Assembly: GCA_905214795.1 (NCBI GenBank)
Contig: CAJMNM010000007.1
Span: 1-64,000 of the forward strand
Direction of reading: 5' to 3'
DNA: 64,000 nt
Source: an uncultured bacterium
GTDB taxonomy: Bacteria; Bacteroidota; Bacteroidia; Bacteroidales; Bacteroidaceae
A program made the translations under genes and the position numbers. Each line of letters begins with the position of its first letter. The first letter of the stretch is position 1. The notes beneath the pieces were generated by a model, which worked only from the letters and a program-made list of their open reading frames with translations, was not told the DNA's origin and made no database searches. This document shows, in pieces, positions 27,631 through 35,692 of this stretch.

Positions 27631-28348
27631 ACCATTTAAAGTTATTATTGTTGAAGATGTTAAGTTGGAGTTGAAAGGTACTGTTGAGATTTTCAAAACA
27701 GATATACCCGAAGCTGAAATTATAGGAACAGCCATGACTGAGGCTGATTTCTGGAAATTAATGAAGAAACAAGTACCGGATTTGTTGTTGCTGGATTTGG
27801 GTTTAGGTGGTTCTACAACTATAGGTGTAGAAATTTGTAGGCGAGTACGGCAATTATATTCCCGGTTGCATATACTGATTTTTACCGGTGAAATATTAAA
27901 TGAGAAGTTGTGGGTTGAAGCATTGAGGGCGGGTGCTGATGGTATTATACTTAAAACAGGTGAACTCCTGACCCGTAATGATGTTCAAGCAGTAATGGAT
28001 GGGCGTAGTCTTGTTTTCAATCAGCCTATTATGGAAAAAATCATAGCCCGTTTTTCTCAATCTGTCATGCAGGAAAGCAAACGACAGGAAGCTATTATTC
28101 ATTATGAGATTGATGAATATGATGAACGTTTGTTACGTCATTTGGCCTTGGGGTATACAAAAGAGATGATTTCAAAATTGCGAGGTATGCCATTTGGAAT
28201 AAAAAGTATAGAAAAGAAACAAAATGACCTTATAAACCGTCTTTTTCCTGATGTCGAAGGTGGAGGTATCAATGCAACCCGTTTGGTGGTGAGAGCCATT
28301 CAGCTTAGAATTCTTGATATTGATCATTTAGAGCCGGATGATGAGTAG
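27623..28348 (+). CDS. Response regulator with REC domain and LuxR-like HTH
   Basis: A 241-residue response regulator. REC domain residues 1-125: acidic pair E11/D12, phospho-acceptor Asp58 (LLLLDLGLGG), Thr88 (IFTGE) and Lys111 (ILKTGE). The C-terminal part (about 170-235: DERLLRHLALGYTKEMISKL ... IEKKQNDLINRLF) follows the LuxR-type HTH pattern, though divergent. It overlaps the sensor gene by 8 nt and the membrane-protein gene by 11 nt, so the three are translationally coupled and it is the obvious phosphorylation partner of the sensor. Target genes unknown; tandem repeats upstream of the operon are candidates. Confidence 0.9.
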   Translation: MIKPFKVIIVEDVKLELKGTVEIFKTDIPEAEIIGTAMTEADFWKLMKKQVPDLLLLDLGLGGSTTIGVEICRRVRQLYSRLHILIFTGEILNEKLWVEALRAGADGIILKTGELLTRNDVQAVMDGRSLVFNQPIMEKIIARFSQSVMQESKRQEAIIHYEIDEYDERLLRHLALGYTKEMISKLRGMPFGIKSIEKKQNDLINRLFPDVEGGGINATRLVVRAIQLRILDIDHLEPDDE

Positions 28349-29006
28349 TAATGTAGATAAGTCGTTAAGACAGGTTTGGCCAACTTATCTGTTGGCTTCG
28401 TTGGTTGCAGTATATTTAGTTATAGTGTTCGCCACATGGGTCGGTTTTGCTGCAGGATTTCCGATACGGACTATATTGTCAACTGCGGGAATACGATGGT
28501 TTTTTCTTAATAATGCCCAAATTTTTTTATCTTCTGCTCAGGTCTATCTCATCTTATTTATATCTGTTATCGGAGCCTTCCAACGTTCTGGTCTTGATGA
28601 ATTCTTTGTGAAATATTTTCGTAATGGTAAAATGACCTATCGCCAAAAAGTTGCCTTTATTTGCATGAATATATATGTTTTGGTTTATATGGGTGTTCTC
28701 ATAGGACTTATCATACCGCCTCATGCAATTTTATTGAGCGCTACCGGAAGTCTTATGAGTTCACCGTTTATATCCGGATTTATACCTGCTTTTACTTTAT
28801 GTCTTCATTCTGCATCCATTATTTATGGAAGTATCAGCAACCGTTTGCGGAATATGTACGAATGCCTGTCAGTATTATATTGGGGTATTGCCCGTTATGC
28901 AATATGGATAATTATCTATTTTACTGTTATTCTGACGTGGGAAACTATTTGTTATAGTTTTTCAGATTATATATCTCCTCTTGCTGATAAGGTGACGAGT
29001 ATATAA
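28338..29006 (+). CDS. Polytopic membrane protein of the two-component operon, unknown function
   Basis: A 222-residue protein with about five to six hydrophobic helices (near 17-40, 58-80, 105-128, 140-160, 185-210). Start ATG at 28338 overlaps the response regulator gene by 11 nt; the next codon is also ATG. No recognised family. Coupling to the regulator suggests it helps sensing or membrane placement of the kinase (inference). Confidence 0.8.
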   Translation: MMSSNVDKSLRQVWPTYLLASLVAVYLVIVFATWVGFAAGFPIRTILSTAGIRWFFLNNAQIFLSSAQVYLILFISVIGAFQRSGLDEFFVKYFRNGKMTYRQKVAFICMNIYVLVYMGVLIGLIIPPHAILLSATGSLMSSPFISGFIPAFTLCLHSASIIYGSISNRLRNMYECLSVLYWGIARYAIWIIIYFTVILTWETICYSFSDYISPLADKVTSI

Positions 29007-29080
29007 ATATAAGTCTGGCTTTGGATTATCTTGAGAAAAAGTTTATTTTTGTGCCGTTTTTAAGTAAAGTTATAGTTGTG

Positions 29081-31411
29081 ATGGAGGGGGATATTTTTAT
29101 AGACGAGTTGAATGAAGAACAGCGTGAGGCTGTGTTGTATACAGACGGGCCTTCATTAGTCATAGCCGGTGCCGGTGCCGGTAAGACGCGTGTGTTGACC
29201 TATAAGATAGCATATTTATTGATGCAAGGCCTCGCGCCCTGGAATATCCTCGCACTTACCTTTACAAATAAAGCTGCAAAAGAAATGCAAAGCCGTATTG
29301 CGGCTCAAGTCGGTACGGACTTGGCTGACAGGTTGTGGATGGGGACGTTTCATTCTATTTTTGCACGTATTCTACGCATTGAGGCTGCACATTTGGGTTT
29401 TTCGTCCCGTTTCACCATTTACGATCAATCCGATTCGCGTAGTCTGATAAAGACCATTATAAAGGAACTCAAACTTGATGAAAAACAATATAAACCCAAT
29501 CATATTGCAGCCCAGATATCGAATGCAAAAAACAGATTAATCTGGCCGGAAGCTTATTTGAGCAATTCTGCGGTGCAAAGAGCTGATGAAAATGCACATA
29601 TTCCGATGACGGGTGAGATTTATAAGCGCTATATGATGAGATGCCGTCAGGCCGATGCCCTCGATTTTGACGATTTATTGCTTTATACTCACAGGCTGTT
29701 CAATGATTTTCCTGATATATGTCACCATTATGCGGAACGTTTTCAGTTTGTGCTGGTTGATGAGTATCAGGATACGAATTTTGCGCAGTCAAGCATCGTA
29801 TGGCTGTTGACCAAGGAACACCGGCGGGTGTGTGTAGTTGGTGATGATGCGCAAAGCATATATAGCTTTAGAGGGGCAAATATTGACAATATACTTAATT
29901 TCACCAACTTATATCAAGGAGCCAGACTGATTAAGCTGGAGCGGAATTACCGGTCTACCCAAATGATTGTTGAAGCAGCTAACAGTATTATCAGTCATAA
30001 CAACCGACAGATTGAGAAAAAAGTGTATAGTTGTAACGACGAAGGCGAACCTTTACGGGTTTATGCGGCCTACAGTGACCTTGAAGAAGCCGAGATAGTT
30101 GTCAATAAGATTATGGATTATCATTTGCGTAAATCGGTTTCTTACGATAACATCGCCATTCTTTATCGGACCAATGCACAAAGCCGTATTTTTGAGGAAG
30201 CCTTGCGCAAACGCAGTTTACCATACAGAATTTATGGTGGTCTGTCATTCTATCAGCGTAAGGAGATTAAGGATATTGTCGCATATTGCCGTCTGACTGT
30301 CAATCCGAACGATGAAGAGGCGTTCAAACGCATTATCAATTATCCGGCACGCGGTATCGGACAGACTACACTTGATAAAATTATTAATGCGGCAACGCGG
30401 AATAATGTCAGTCTATGGGAGGTTATATGTCATCCCGAAGAAAATGAATTGCAAGTCAATAAAGGAACGCTTACTAAAATCAAAGGTTTTGTTGATTTGA
30501 TGGCTTCTTTTATCAATATGTCCGAACATGTTGATGCTGCTGAATTGGCTGTTAGTATTGTTCAGAAAAGCGGCATTATGACCGATATTTACAGTGACAG
30601 CTCTCCGGAAGGGCAAAGCAGACAGGAGAATATTCAGGAGTTTCTTAACGGTGTGAAAGAATTCGTGGATATTCAGCATGAGGAAGAAGAAGGGCAACGG
30701 ACAATGATGGTGCACTATCTTCAGGAAATCTCGTTGCTGACAGATATGGATGAGGATAAAGGAGATGACGAGAACAAGATTACTCTGATGACGGTTCATG
30801 CCGCAAAAGGATTGGAATTTGCCATGGTCTTTGTGGTAGGCCTTGAAGAGAATCTTTTTCCGAATCAATTAGCTAATGGCAGCATGCGGGAACTAGAAGA
30901 AGAACGACGTTTGTTTTATGTGGCTGTCACACGAACTGAGAGATTCTGTTTCTTGACATATTCACGTAGCCGGTTCAAATATGGAAAAACAGAATTCAGT
31001 AATCCAAGTCGTTTTTTACAAGAGATTTCAAAAAAATGTGTCGTTTTTGACGGTGGAAGTCTGAAAACTGCAGCAAACAATGCTCTTAAGTCTCGAAGTT
31101 TCGAGCGTATTTCCTCTTCTTACGATTTTGATGAGCCCGCTGTTACTTGTTCTGTGGCGCGTGTATCGGGGCTGAAGCCTATGAAGCGACCTGTGGAACA
31201 GACAGCCAGACCGGCTGTTGCTGCTACCTCTAATACATCAGGTAATACTTTGGTTAAAGAAGGTCAGACAATAGAACATGAGCGTTTCGGAATAGGTCAA
31301 GTGCTGAAAGTCGAGGGAAGCGGTGAGAATACCAAAGCGACAGTGAAATTTAACAATACAGGTACCAAGCAACTTTTACTTAAATTTGCTCGTTTCAAGA
31401 TTATTGGATAG
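29081..31411 (+). CDS. UvrD/PcrA-family ATP-dependent 3'-5' DNA helicase
   Basis: A 776-residue SF1A helicase. The start is set at the ATG at 29081 (MEGDIFIDELNEEQREAVLY), directly before the Q motif; the frame opens at a TTG 60 nt earlier. Motifs in order: Walker A IAGAGAGKTRVLTYK (motif I), LTFTNKAAKEM (Ia), ALDFDDLLLYTHRLF, VDEYQDTNFAQ (II), VVGDDAQSIYSFRGA (III), LERNYRS (IV), MTVHAAKGLEFAMVFVVG (V), VAVTRT (VI). The C-terminal GQTIEHERFGIGQVLKVEG matches the PcrA RNA-polymerase-binding Tudor-like tail. Role: nucleotide excision and mismatch repair, replication-conflict resolution. Complete. Confidence 0.96.
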   Translation: MEGDIFIDELNEEQREAVLYTDGPSLVIAGAGAGKTRVLTYKIAYLLMQGLAPWNILALTFTNKAAKEMQSRIAAQVGTDLADRLWMGTFHSIFARILRIEAAHLGFSSRFTIYDQSDSRSLIKTIIKELKLDEKQYKPNHIAAQISNAKNRLIWPEAYLSNSAVQRADENAHIPMTGEIYKRYMMRCRQADALDFDDLLLYTHRLFNDFPDICHHYAERFQFVLVDEYQDTNFAQSSIVWLLTKEHRRVCVVGDDAQSIYSFRGANIDNILNFTNLYQGARLIKLERNYRSTQMIVEAANSIISHNNRQIEKKVYSCNDEGEPLRVYAAYSDLEEAEIVVNKIMDYHLRKSVSYDNIAILYRTNAQSRIFEEALRKRSLPYRIYGGLSFYQRKEIKDIVAYCRLTVNPNDEEAFKRIINYPARGIGQTTLDKIINAATRNNVSLWEVICHPEENELQVNKGTLTKIKGFVDLMASFINMSEHVDAAELAVSIVQKSGIMTDIYSDSSPEGQSRQENIQEFLNGVKEFVDIQHEEEEGQRTMMVHYLQEISLLTDMDEDKGDDENKITLMTVHAAKGLEFAMVFVVGLEENLFPNQLANGSMRELEEERRLFYVAVTRTERFCFLTYSRSRFKYGKTEFSNPSRFLQEISKKCVVFDGGSLKTAANNALKSRSFERISSSYDFDEPAVTCSVARVSGLKPMKRPVEQTARPAVAATSNTSGNTLVKEGQTIEHERFGIGQVLKVEGSGENTKATVKFNNTGTKQLLLKFARFKIIG

Positions 31412-32246
31412 ACTTATAATTGTTTGAGAACAGTAAATGCTGTTATCTGATAGAAAAGATTTATGGGGATATGTAAGCATATTCGTTCCTTTTAATGTCT
31501 GATTGTAAAAATATATGATGTTGCAGAGCTGATGCCTATAATAGTTTAATATGTCCTTATTCTATATATATTATTTGAAATGTAGAGGTAGAAGGTGATA
31601 TAATGTGTGAATGATAAATTATTTATATACAATAAGTTAGTTTTTCTTTGAAAAAATCCTTCACCTCTTCACATTGTGCTATAATATCTTATTAATCATT
31701 TTGTTATATGTGAAGGGGTGCGCTCTGATCCTTCATCGCATAACAGCTATATTTTATCAAACAAGATATAGTTTTATTAAAGTCCTTTTTCTTCGTGCTT
31801 TTTATTTCATATGTCATGATAAATTATCAATAATCTATGCTGGCGCGTTATTTTAATGGATATTTGTATGGGTACGGTTATGAGTTTTTCGGTAACAGTG
31901 CGGAAAAATATTCTGGTACGGTTATGGGGATAACCGTAACCGTATGGAAAAAAGTTCATAACCGTATACAAAAAAATTCACGTCAGTATCTGTTTGAATG
32001 TAAAATGTGAAAAAATATAAAAACAGAGTTCCGGTGTGAAGGATATGTGAAGGACTTATTTTATATCCTTCACATCTAAAATTCTATATAACAGTATTTT
32101 GCAGATAAAGGTGAAGAGGTGAAGCATAATATGTAAAAAAGATCTTTCCTGGGAAAATGTAGGGGAACACATACATTTTATGGTATTATTATATCTTTTT
32201 GCTATCTTTAGATAATTAAACTAATACTATCTTATAATTAAAAGGT
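31412..32246. other. 835-nt noncoding gap holding repeat copy A
   Basis: AT-rich gap between the helicase and the TPR regulator. The only frame of 60 codons lies inside the repeat and looks random. About 31412-31650 shows nothing; 31651-32185 is the repeat element described separately; 32186-32246 is the leader of the next gene with two TATCTTT-like promoter candidates. Confidence 0.7.
31651..32185. repeat. Structured noncoding repeat element, copy A
   Basis: Shares ordered landmarks with copy B near 61.1-61.6 kb. Arms ACCTCTTCACA (31663-31673) and TGTGAAGGGGT (31709-31719); GTGCGGAAAAATATTC then a 10-bp stem ACGGTTATGG / CCGTAACCGT (31918-31927, 31934-31943) followed by ATGGAAAAA and TTCATAA; a TGTGAAGGATATGTGAAGGA cluster (32035-32054) facing TCCTTCACA (32066-32074); GGTGAAGAGGTGAAGC (32110-32125); and GGGAAAATGT (32151). 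Extra copies of GGTACGGTTATG (31871) and AACCGTAT occur around the stem. No coding content. Function unknown: mobile-element remnant, structured RNA, or protein-binding array. Confidence 0.7.
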
Positions 32247-33809
32247 ATGAAAGAAAAGTTATTCTTGTTCATATGGAAGACATTTGCTATTTTATGGGTC
32301 GGAATCCTTACAGCGTGTGATGGAAACGATAAAATAACAGAACAGGATGCTTTGACAAAAATCAATCAGACAAGGATTCTTTTAGAAAAAGACAGTATAT
32401 CCGATAATGACAGTATTCTGAATTCAGTTATTAAGTATTTTGCTGAATGCGAAAACAATGAACGTCTGGCTGAATGTTATTATCTTCAGGGAGAGATATT
32501 CAACCGTAACCGGTTTTATATTCGTGCATCTGAGAGTTATGCGCAGGCTATGTTGTATGCTGAAAATGACAAGATATTACAAGGAAATATTTTATTGCGT
32601 CAGGCTGTAATCAGTCGTTTCAAGATGGCTGATAAAGCGGAAGACGAATATTTAACTAAAGCATATCGTATAGCATTGGAGTTAAATGATTCTTTATTAA
32701 TGGCTGAAGTCATGCACGAGAAGGCTTTGTCGGAGCTGAAGCGGGATCCCCAAAAAGGATTGCATTACATGTCGGAGGCTTTAATCTGGCTTCCCCTGCA
32801 AGAGCAGGATAAGTATGGTGTATATCAGCGTGATCTTAGTATGTTTTATTTAACGGTTGGTGATGCGGGTAATGCGTTAAAGACTGTAAAACAGATTTCA
32901 TGCAAGGGGTGGAATCCGAGTGAACGTATGTCACTGGATATATTAAAAGGGGCAATTTATGCCCGTTTGGGTGAAACGGACAGTGCAAAAGTCTATTTTC
33001 AGATGCATGGTAATAGTTTGACCTTACGTGGAAAAATCAGTTCCTGTCGTGGTTTGTATGAATTATATCAGGCTAGCGGAGATGCAAATAAGGCTGTGAA
33101 ATATGCTGCACAATATATTATTTTGAAGGATTCGCTTGATGCTGACCGGCGGACCGAACTGGCCGAACGAATTAGGATTGTTGATGATTTACGGATTCAG
33201 CATCAACGTGCGAGTCATGCAGAAAGCGCACTTTCCCGACAAAAAATTATTTTCTATCGGATTGTAGTTTGTACTATGTTTGTCATTCTGATACTTTTGG
33301 GACGGCTGATTTCTGTCAGACGTAAGCGGATTAGGCTGTATGAACGTCTTCAGACGGAGCGTGTAGCACGTATGGATGAGTCGCTCAAACGTCAGGAAGC
33401 AGAAATGGCGCTGATGCGTGAGCAGGCTGAACGTAAAGCACGCGAAGTGGAACAACTTAACCAGACCTTTGCATATTATAAACAACTAAATGCCATTACG
33501 ATTCCTGAACTATTGAATAGAAAAAACAAACAGGGTGCACTTCATCTGACAGAGAATGATTGGCAAACTGTTGTACAAAATACGGATGCTTGTTTTGGAA
33601 GGTTTACTGAACGGTTAAAATCACTTTGTCCTCAACTCAGTGAAGAAGAAATCAGATTCTGCTGTCTGGTGAAAATGAGTTTGCCGCTTTCCTTACTGGC
33701 AGAAATCTATCATATTGCCAAAGGAAGTATTTCACGAAAAAAAATGCGTTTAAAGGAAAAACTGGGTGTAGAGCAAGGTAGTTTTGACGAATTTATAGAT
33801 TCTTTTTGA
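32247..33809 (+). CDS. TPR membrane regulator with C-terminal LuxR-like HTH
   Basis: A 520-residue protein common in Bacteroidota as an uncharacterised regulator. N-terminal hydrophobic signal with lipobox-like ILTACDGND; TPR helices from about 40 to 310 (YYLQGEIFNRNRFYIRASES, LLRQAVISRFKMADKAEDEY); one TM helix (about 336-356, YRIVVCTMFVILILLGRLIS); a coiled coil (about 360-412); and a C-terminal helical domain (SEEEIRFCCLVKMSLPLSLL, IAKGSISRKKMRLKEKLGV) resembling a LuxR-like HTH. The plan is a periplasmic TPR sensor linked to a cytoplasmic DNA-binding domain, so lipid attachment may not occur despite the lipobox. Two lipoprotein genes follow. Confidence 0.82.
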   Translation: MKEKLFLFIWKTFAILWVGILTACDGNDKITEQDALTKINQTRILLEKDSISDNDSILNSVIKYFAECENNERLAECYYLQGEIFNRNRFYIRASESYAQAMLYAENDKILQGNILLRQAVISRFKMADKAEDEYLTKAYRIALELNDSLLMAEVMHEKALSELKRDPQKGLHYMSEALIWLPLQEQDKYGVYQRDLSMFYLTVGDAGNALKTVKQISCKGWNPSERMSLDILKGAIYARLGETDSAKVYFQMHGNSLTLRGKISSCRGLYELYQASGDANKAVKYAAQYIILKDSLDADRRTELAERIRIVDDLRIQHQRASHAESALSRQKIIFYRIVVCTMFVILILLGRLISVRRKRIRLYERLQTERVARMDESLKRQEAEMALMREQAERKAREVEQLNQTFAYYKQLNAITIPELLNRKNKQGALHLTENDWQTVVQNTDACFGRFTERLKSLCPQLSEEEIRFCCLVKMSLPLSLLAEIYHIAKGSISRKKMRLKEKLGVEQGSFDEFIDSF

Positions 33810-33918
33810 TGCCAAAAATGGCAATGTACATCATGCATATTTATATATGATTGGTCTATAGACTGTTACGGTTTTACTGTGTACATCATATTTTCATTGA
33901 GTTTGAGGCTTAATCATT

Positions 33919-33926
33919 TACCTTTG
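33919..33926 (+). promoter_or_regulatory. -7 promoter element for the lipoprotein gene at 33956
   Basis: TACCTTTG matches TAnnTTTG, 29 nt before the ATG, giving a leader of roughly 23 nt and supporting that start. The -33 element is less clear (TTGA near 33897). Confidence 0.5.
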
Positions 33927-33955
33927 CCACTGTAAACCAATAAAAACTCAAGCAT

Positions 33956-34681
33956 ATGAAAAGTAGTGTTGTATTAGTATCAGTGACTAATAAGGTAAAA
34001 TTGTTTTTAGGTACGTTGTTGTGTGTCTTGTTCGTATCAGGACTTTCTTCCTGTTCACAAGAAGACTCTTCAGATTTATCAGCAGAAACCCCATTGTATC
34101 AAAACTATCTGGTTGCTTTTTCAGACAATAAGCCTACGATGGCATACGCACATTTTACAAAAAAGAAAGATGCGATATTTACTGAAATCAAACTGACTGG
34201 TGAACAGGGCATATATGCTAACCTGAAACCTATGAATTATCATTATGTAAATGAATTGGTTTGGGTGGGGTATAGTTATTCCTTAACTCTTGGCAATGAT
34301 ACTACCGTGACATTCTCATTCAAACGCAATACGAGTAAGATATTGACCAATATGGTAAGAAAATCTTTTGTAAAGCGTATCGCAATTCCAAGTGATTTGA
34401 AAGAGGTTGTTAATGGCATGGCATGGAAATGGGTCGGTGATAATTGTAGCGAGGGAGAAAAGATTGAAGCTATTTTGGAAAAGAATACTGACGGGTATTC
34501 TGCGTTCTATGGTACAGTAACTGAAGGTAAAAACGATGTGCTGTTTGAAGGCGTACCTGCCGGCAACTACAAATTGATACTTAGACGTTATAAAACTGCT
34601 GAATTGAAGGAAAAGGATGGCAATGCGGGTGGTGATTTTGCAGTTGTTTATTATGATGAGAAACAGGTTGTGGTAAAGTAG
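33956..34681 (+). CDS. Predicted lipoprotein, unknown function
   Basis: A 241-residue exported protein. A hydrophobic stretch ends in LSSC (Cys33), a lipobox, followed by SQEDSSD, so it is probably lipid-anchored. The mature part is beta-rich (AYAHFTKKKDAIFTEIKLTG, YSYSLTLGNDTTVTFSF, GNYKLILRRYKTAELKEKDG) and may contain an Ig-like C-terminal domain. No family recognised. A strong terminator follows, so it is a single-gene unit. It is the first gene after the TPR/HTH regulator and a candidate target of it. Confidence 0.78.
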   Translation: MKSSVVLVSVTNKVKLFLGTLLCVLFVSGLSSCSQEDSSDLSAETPLYQNYLVAFSDNKPTMAYAHFTKKKDAIFTEIKLTGEQGIYANLKPMNYHYVNELVWVGYSYSLTLGNDTTVTFSFKRNTSKILTNMVRKSFVKRIAIPSDLKEVVNGMAWKWVGDNCSEGEKIEAILEKNTDGYSAFYGTVTEGKNDVLFEGVPAGNYKLILRRYKTAELKEKDGNAGGDFAVVYYDEKQVVVK

Positions 34682-34713
34682 GTCTGTAAAAACTGAAAAA
34701 GCAGTGATATAAT

Positions 34714-34750
34714 TCAAACTTGAATGAAAAACCCTTTCATTCAAGTTTGA
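34714..34750 (+). terminator. Intrinsic terminator after the lipoprotein gene
   Basis: A perfect 16-bp inverted repeat (TCAAACTTGAATGAAA and complement) with a 5-nt loop, 32 nt past the stop. Only a weak T-run follows. Confidence 0.7.
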
Positions 34751-34787
34751 GTAATTTTAAGAGTAATTTGTATATGTAGTCAAATCT

Positions 34788-35645
34788 ATGAATAAAAAAG
34801 GAATTCTTTACTGGTTTTTATGTCTGTTAGTTCTTGTTACTGCATGTAATGATGATAACTGTACGGAACAAAATTTAAAACTGACAGAAAATATTGAGAA
34901 AGATATTATTAAACGTTTTCCTGATGCTGTAATTAATTCCGTACGTTCGTATGACAATGATATTGTTTCGGGAATAGAAGTGCACCTTACAGACAGAAAT
35001 ACTAACGATGTTTCTGTTTTTTACAGTCGTGATATTTGTATGCTGACAGTGTGTAAAATACGAAACTTCCATAATTTACCTTATGCAGTAAAAAGTGCAT
35101 TCGCACATTCAATGTATGGCACAATGAATAAAGAGCATATTAATGGCATTGAATGTATAGAATATCATGATTTGAACCATGCCATGTATAAGATTGACTT
35201 TACATATTTCGTTCCGGGAACAGGAGAATTGTATACTTTGCTGATGTTTAACGAGGATGGTTATATGCTTCCGGTTATTCATCACTCTCTTAATAACCCG
35301 TGGTGGCATAAAAGTGTTAATCTGAATCAGAAAAATTTTATTGTGTCAAAATACGGAGCTGATATCAGAGCGTACCACAATGATGGGGGGTATGACTGTT
35401 TTTATGTCCTTGACGGAAATAAACTGAAATATGTGTCTTTCTGCGGAAATCAATGGAAAAGCACAACTTATGATGTACCCGTTAAAGATGTTCCATCGGG
35501 TGTAAAGGATGTTTTATATGAATCTTATCCTGATTTTAAATACACCCGGGTATCATTTATTGAAAGTCCGGAGAAAAATGTTTATCAGTTTCTTAATGAT
35601 GATGGAAATGGGTATTTTGTAGATGCATATCATACCGGAAATTAA
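34788..35645 (+). CDS. PepSY-like (BLIP-fold, DUF2874-type) lipoprotein
   Basis: A 285-residue exported protein with lipobox VTAC (Cys20). Repeated short units follow the PepSY-like DUF2874 pattern of Bacteroidota: IEKDIIKRFPDAVINSVRSY ... IEVHLTDRNTN, LPYAVKSAFAHSMYGTMN ... YKIDFTY, and VPSGVKDVLYESYPDFKYTR ... VYQFLNDDGNGYFVDA. Three such alpha/beta units can be counted. The fold is related to beta-lactamase-inhibitor protein; the role is unknown. A bidirectional terminator separates it from the convergent MATE gene. Confidence 0.78.
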   Translation: MNKKGILYWFLCLLVLVTACNDDNCTEQNLKLTENIEKDIIKRFPDAVINSVRSYDNDIVSGIEVHLTDRNTNDVSVFYSRDICMLTVCKIRNFHNLPYAVKSAFAHSMYGTMNKEHINGIECIEYHDLNHAMYKIDFTYFVPGTGELYTLLMFNEDGYMLPVIHHSLNNPWWHKSVNLNQKNFIVSKYGADIRAYHNDGGYDCFYVLDGNKLKYVSFCGNQWKSTTYDVPVKDVPSGVKDVLYESYPDFKYTRVSFIESPEKNVYQFLNDDGNGYFVDAYHTGN

Positions 35646-35672
35646 TTTTTATCAAAATCAACTTCCGGTATG
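35631..35672. terminator. Bidirectional terminator between PepSY-like lipoprotein and MATE genes
   Basis: Arms CATACCGGAAATT (35631-35643) and AACTTCCGGTATG (35660-35672) pair with one mismatch; the loop is A/T rich. The left arm covers the last codons of the lipoprotein gene. Convergent genes share it. Confidence 0.75.
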
Positions 35673-35692
35673 TTGGAACTTCATATGTTGTT

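Noticed and set aside
31674..31856. 60-residue frame inside repeat copy A
   Set aside because: It spans the TGTGAAGGGGT arm, has no ribosome-binding or promoter context, and copy B has no corresponding frame.
31651..32185. CRISPR array in the TGTGAAGG-rich gaps
   Set aside because: The repeated words are only about 8 nt, irregularly spaced and in both orientations; no cas genes nearby. No CRISPR array noticed elsewhere in the window.
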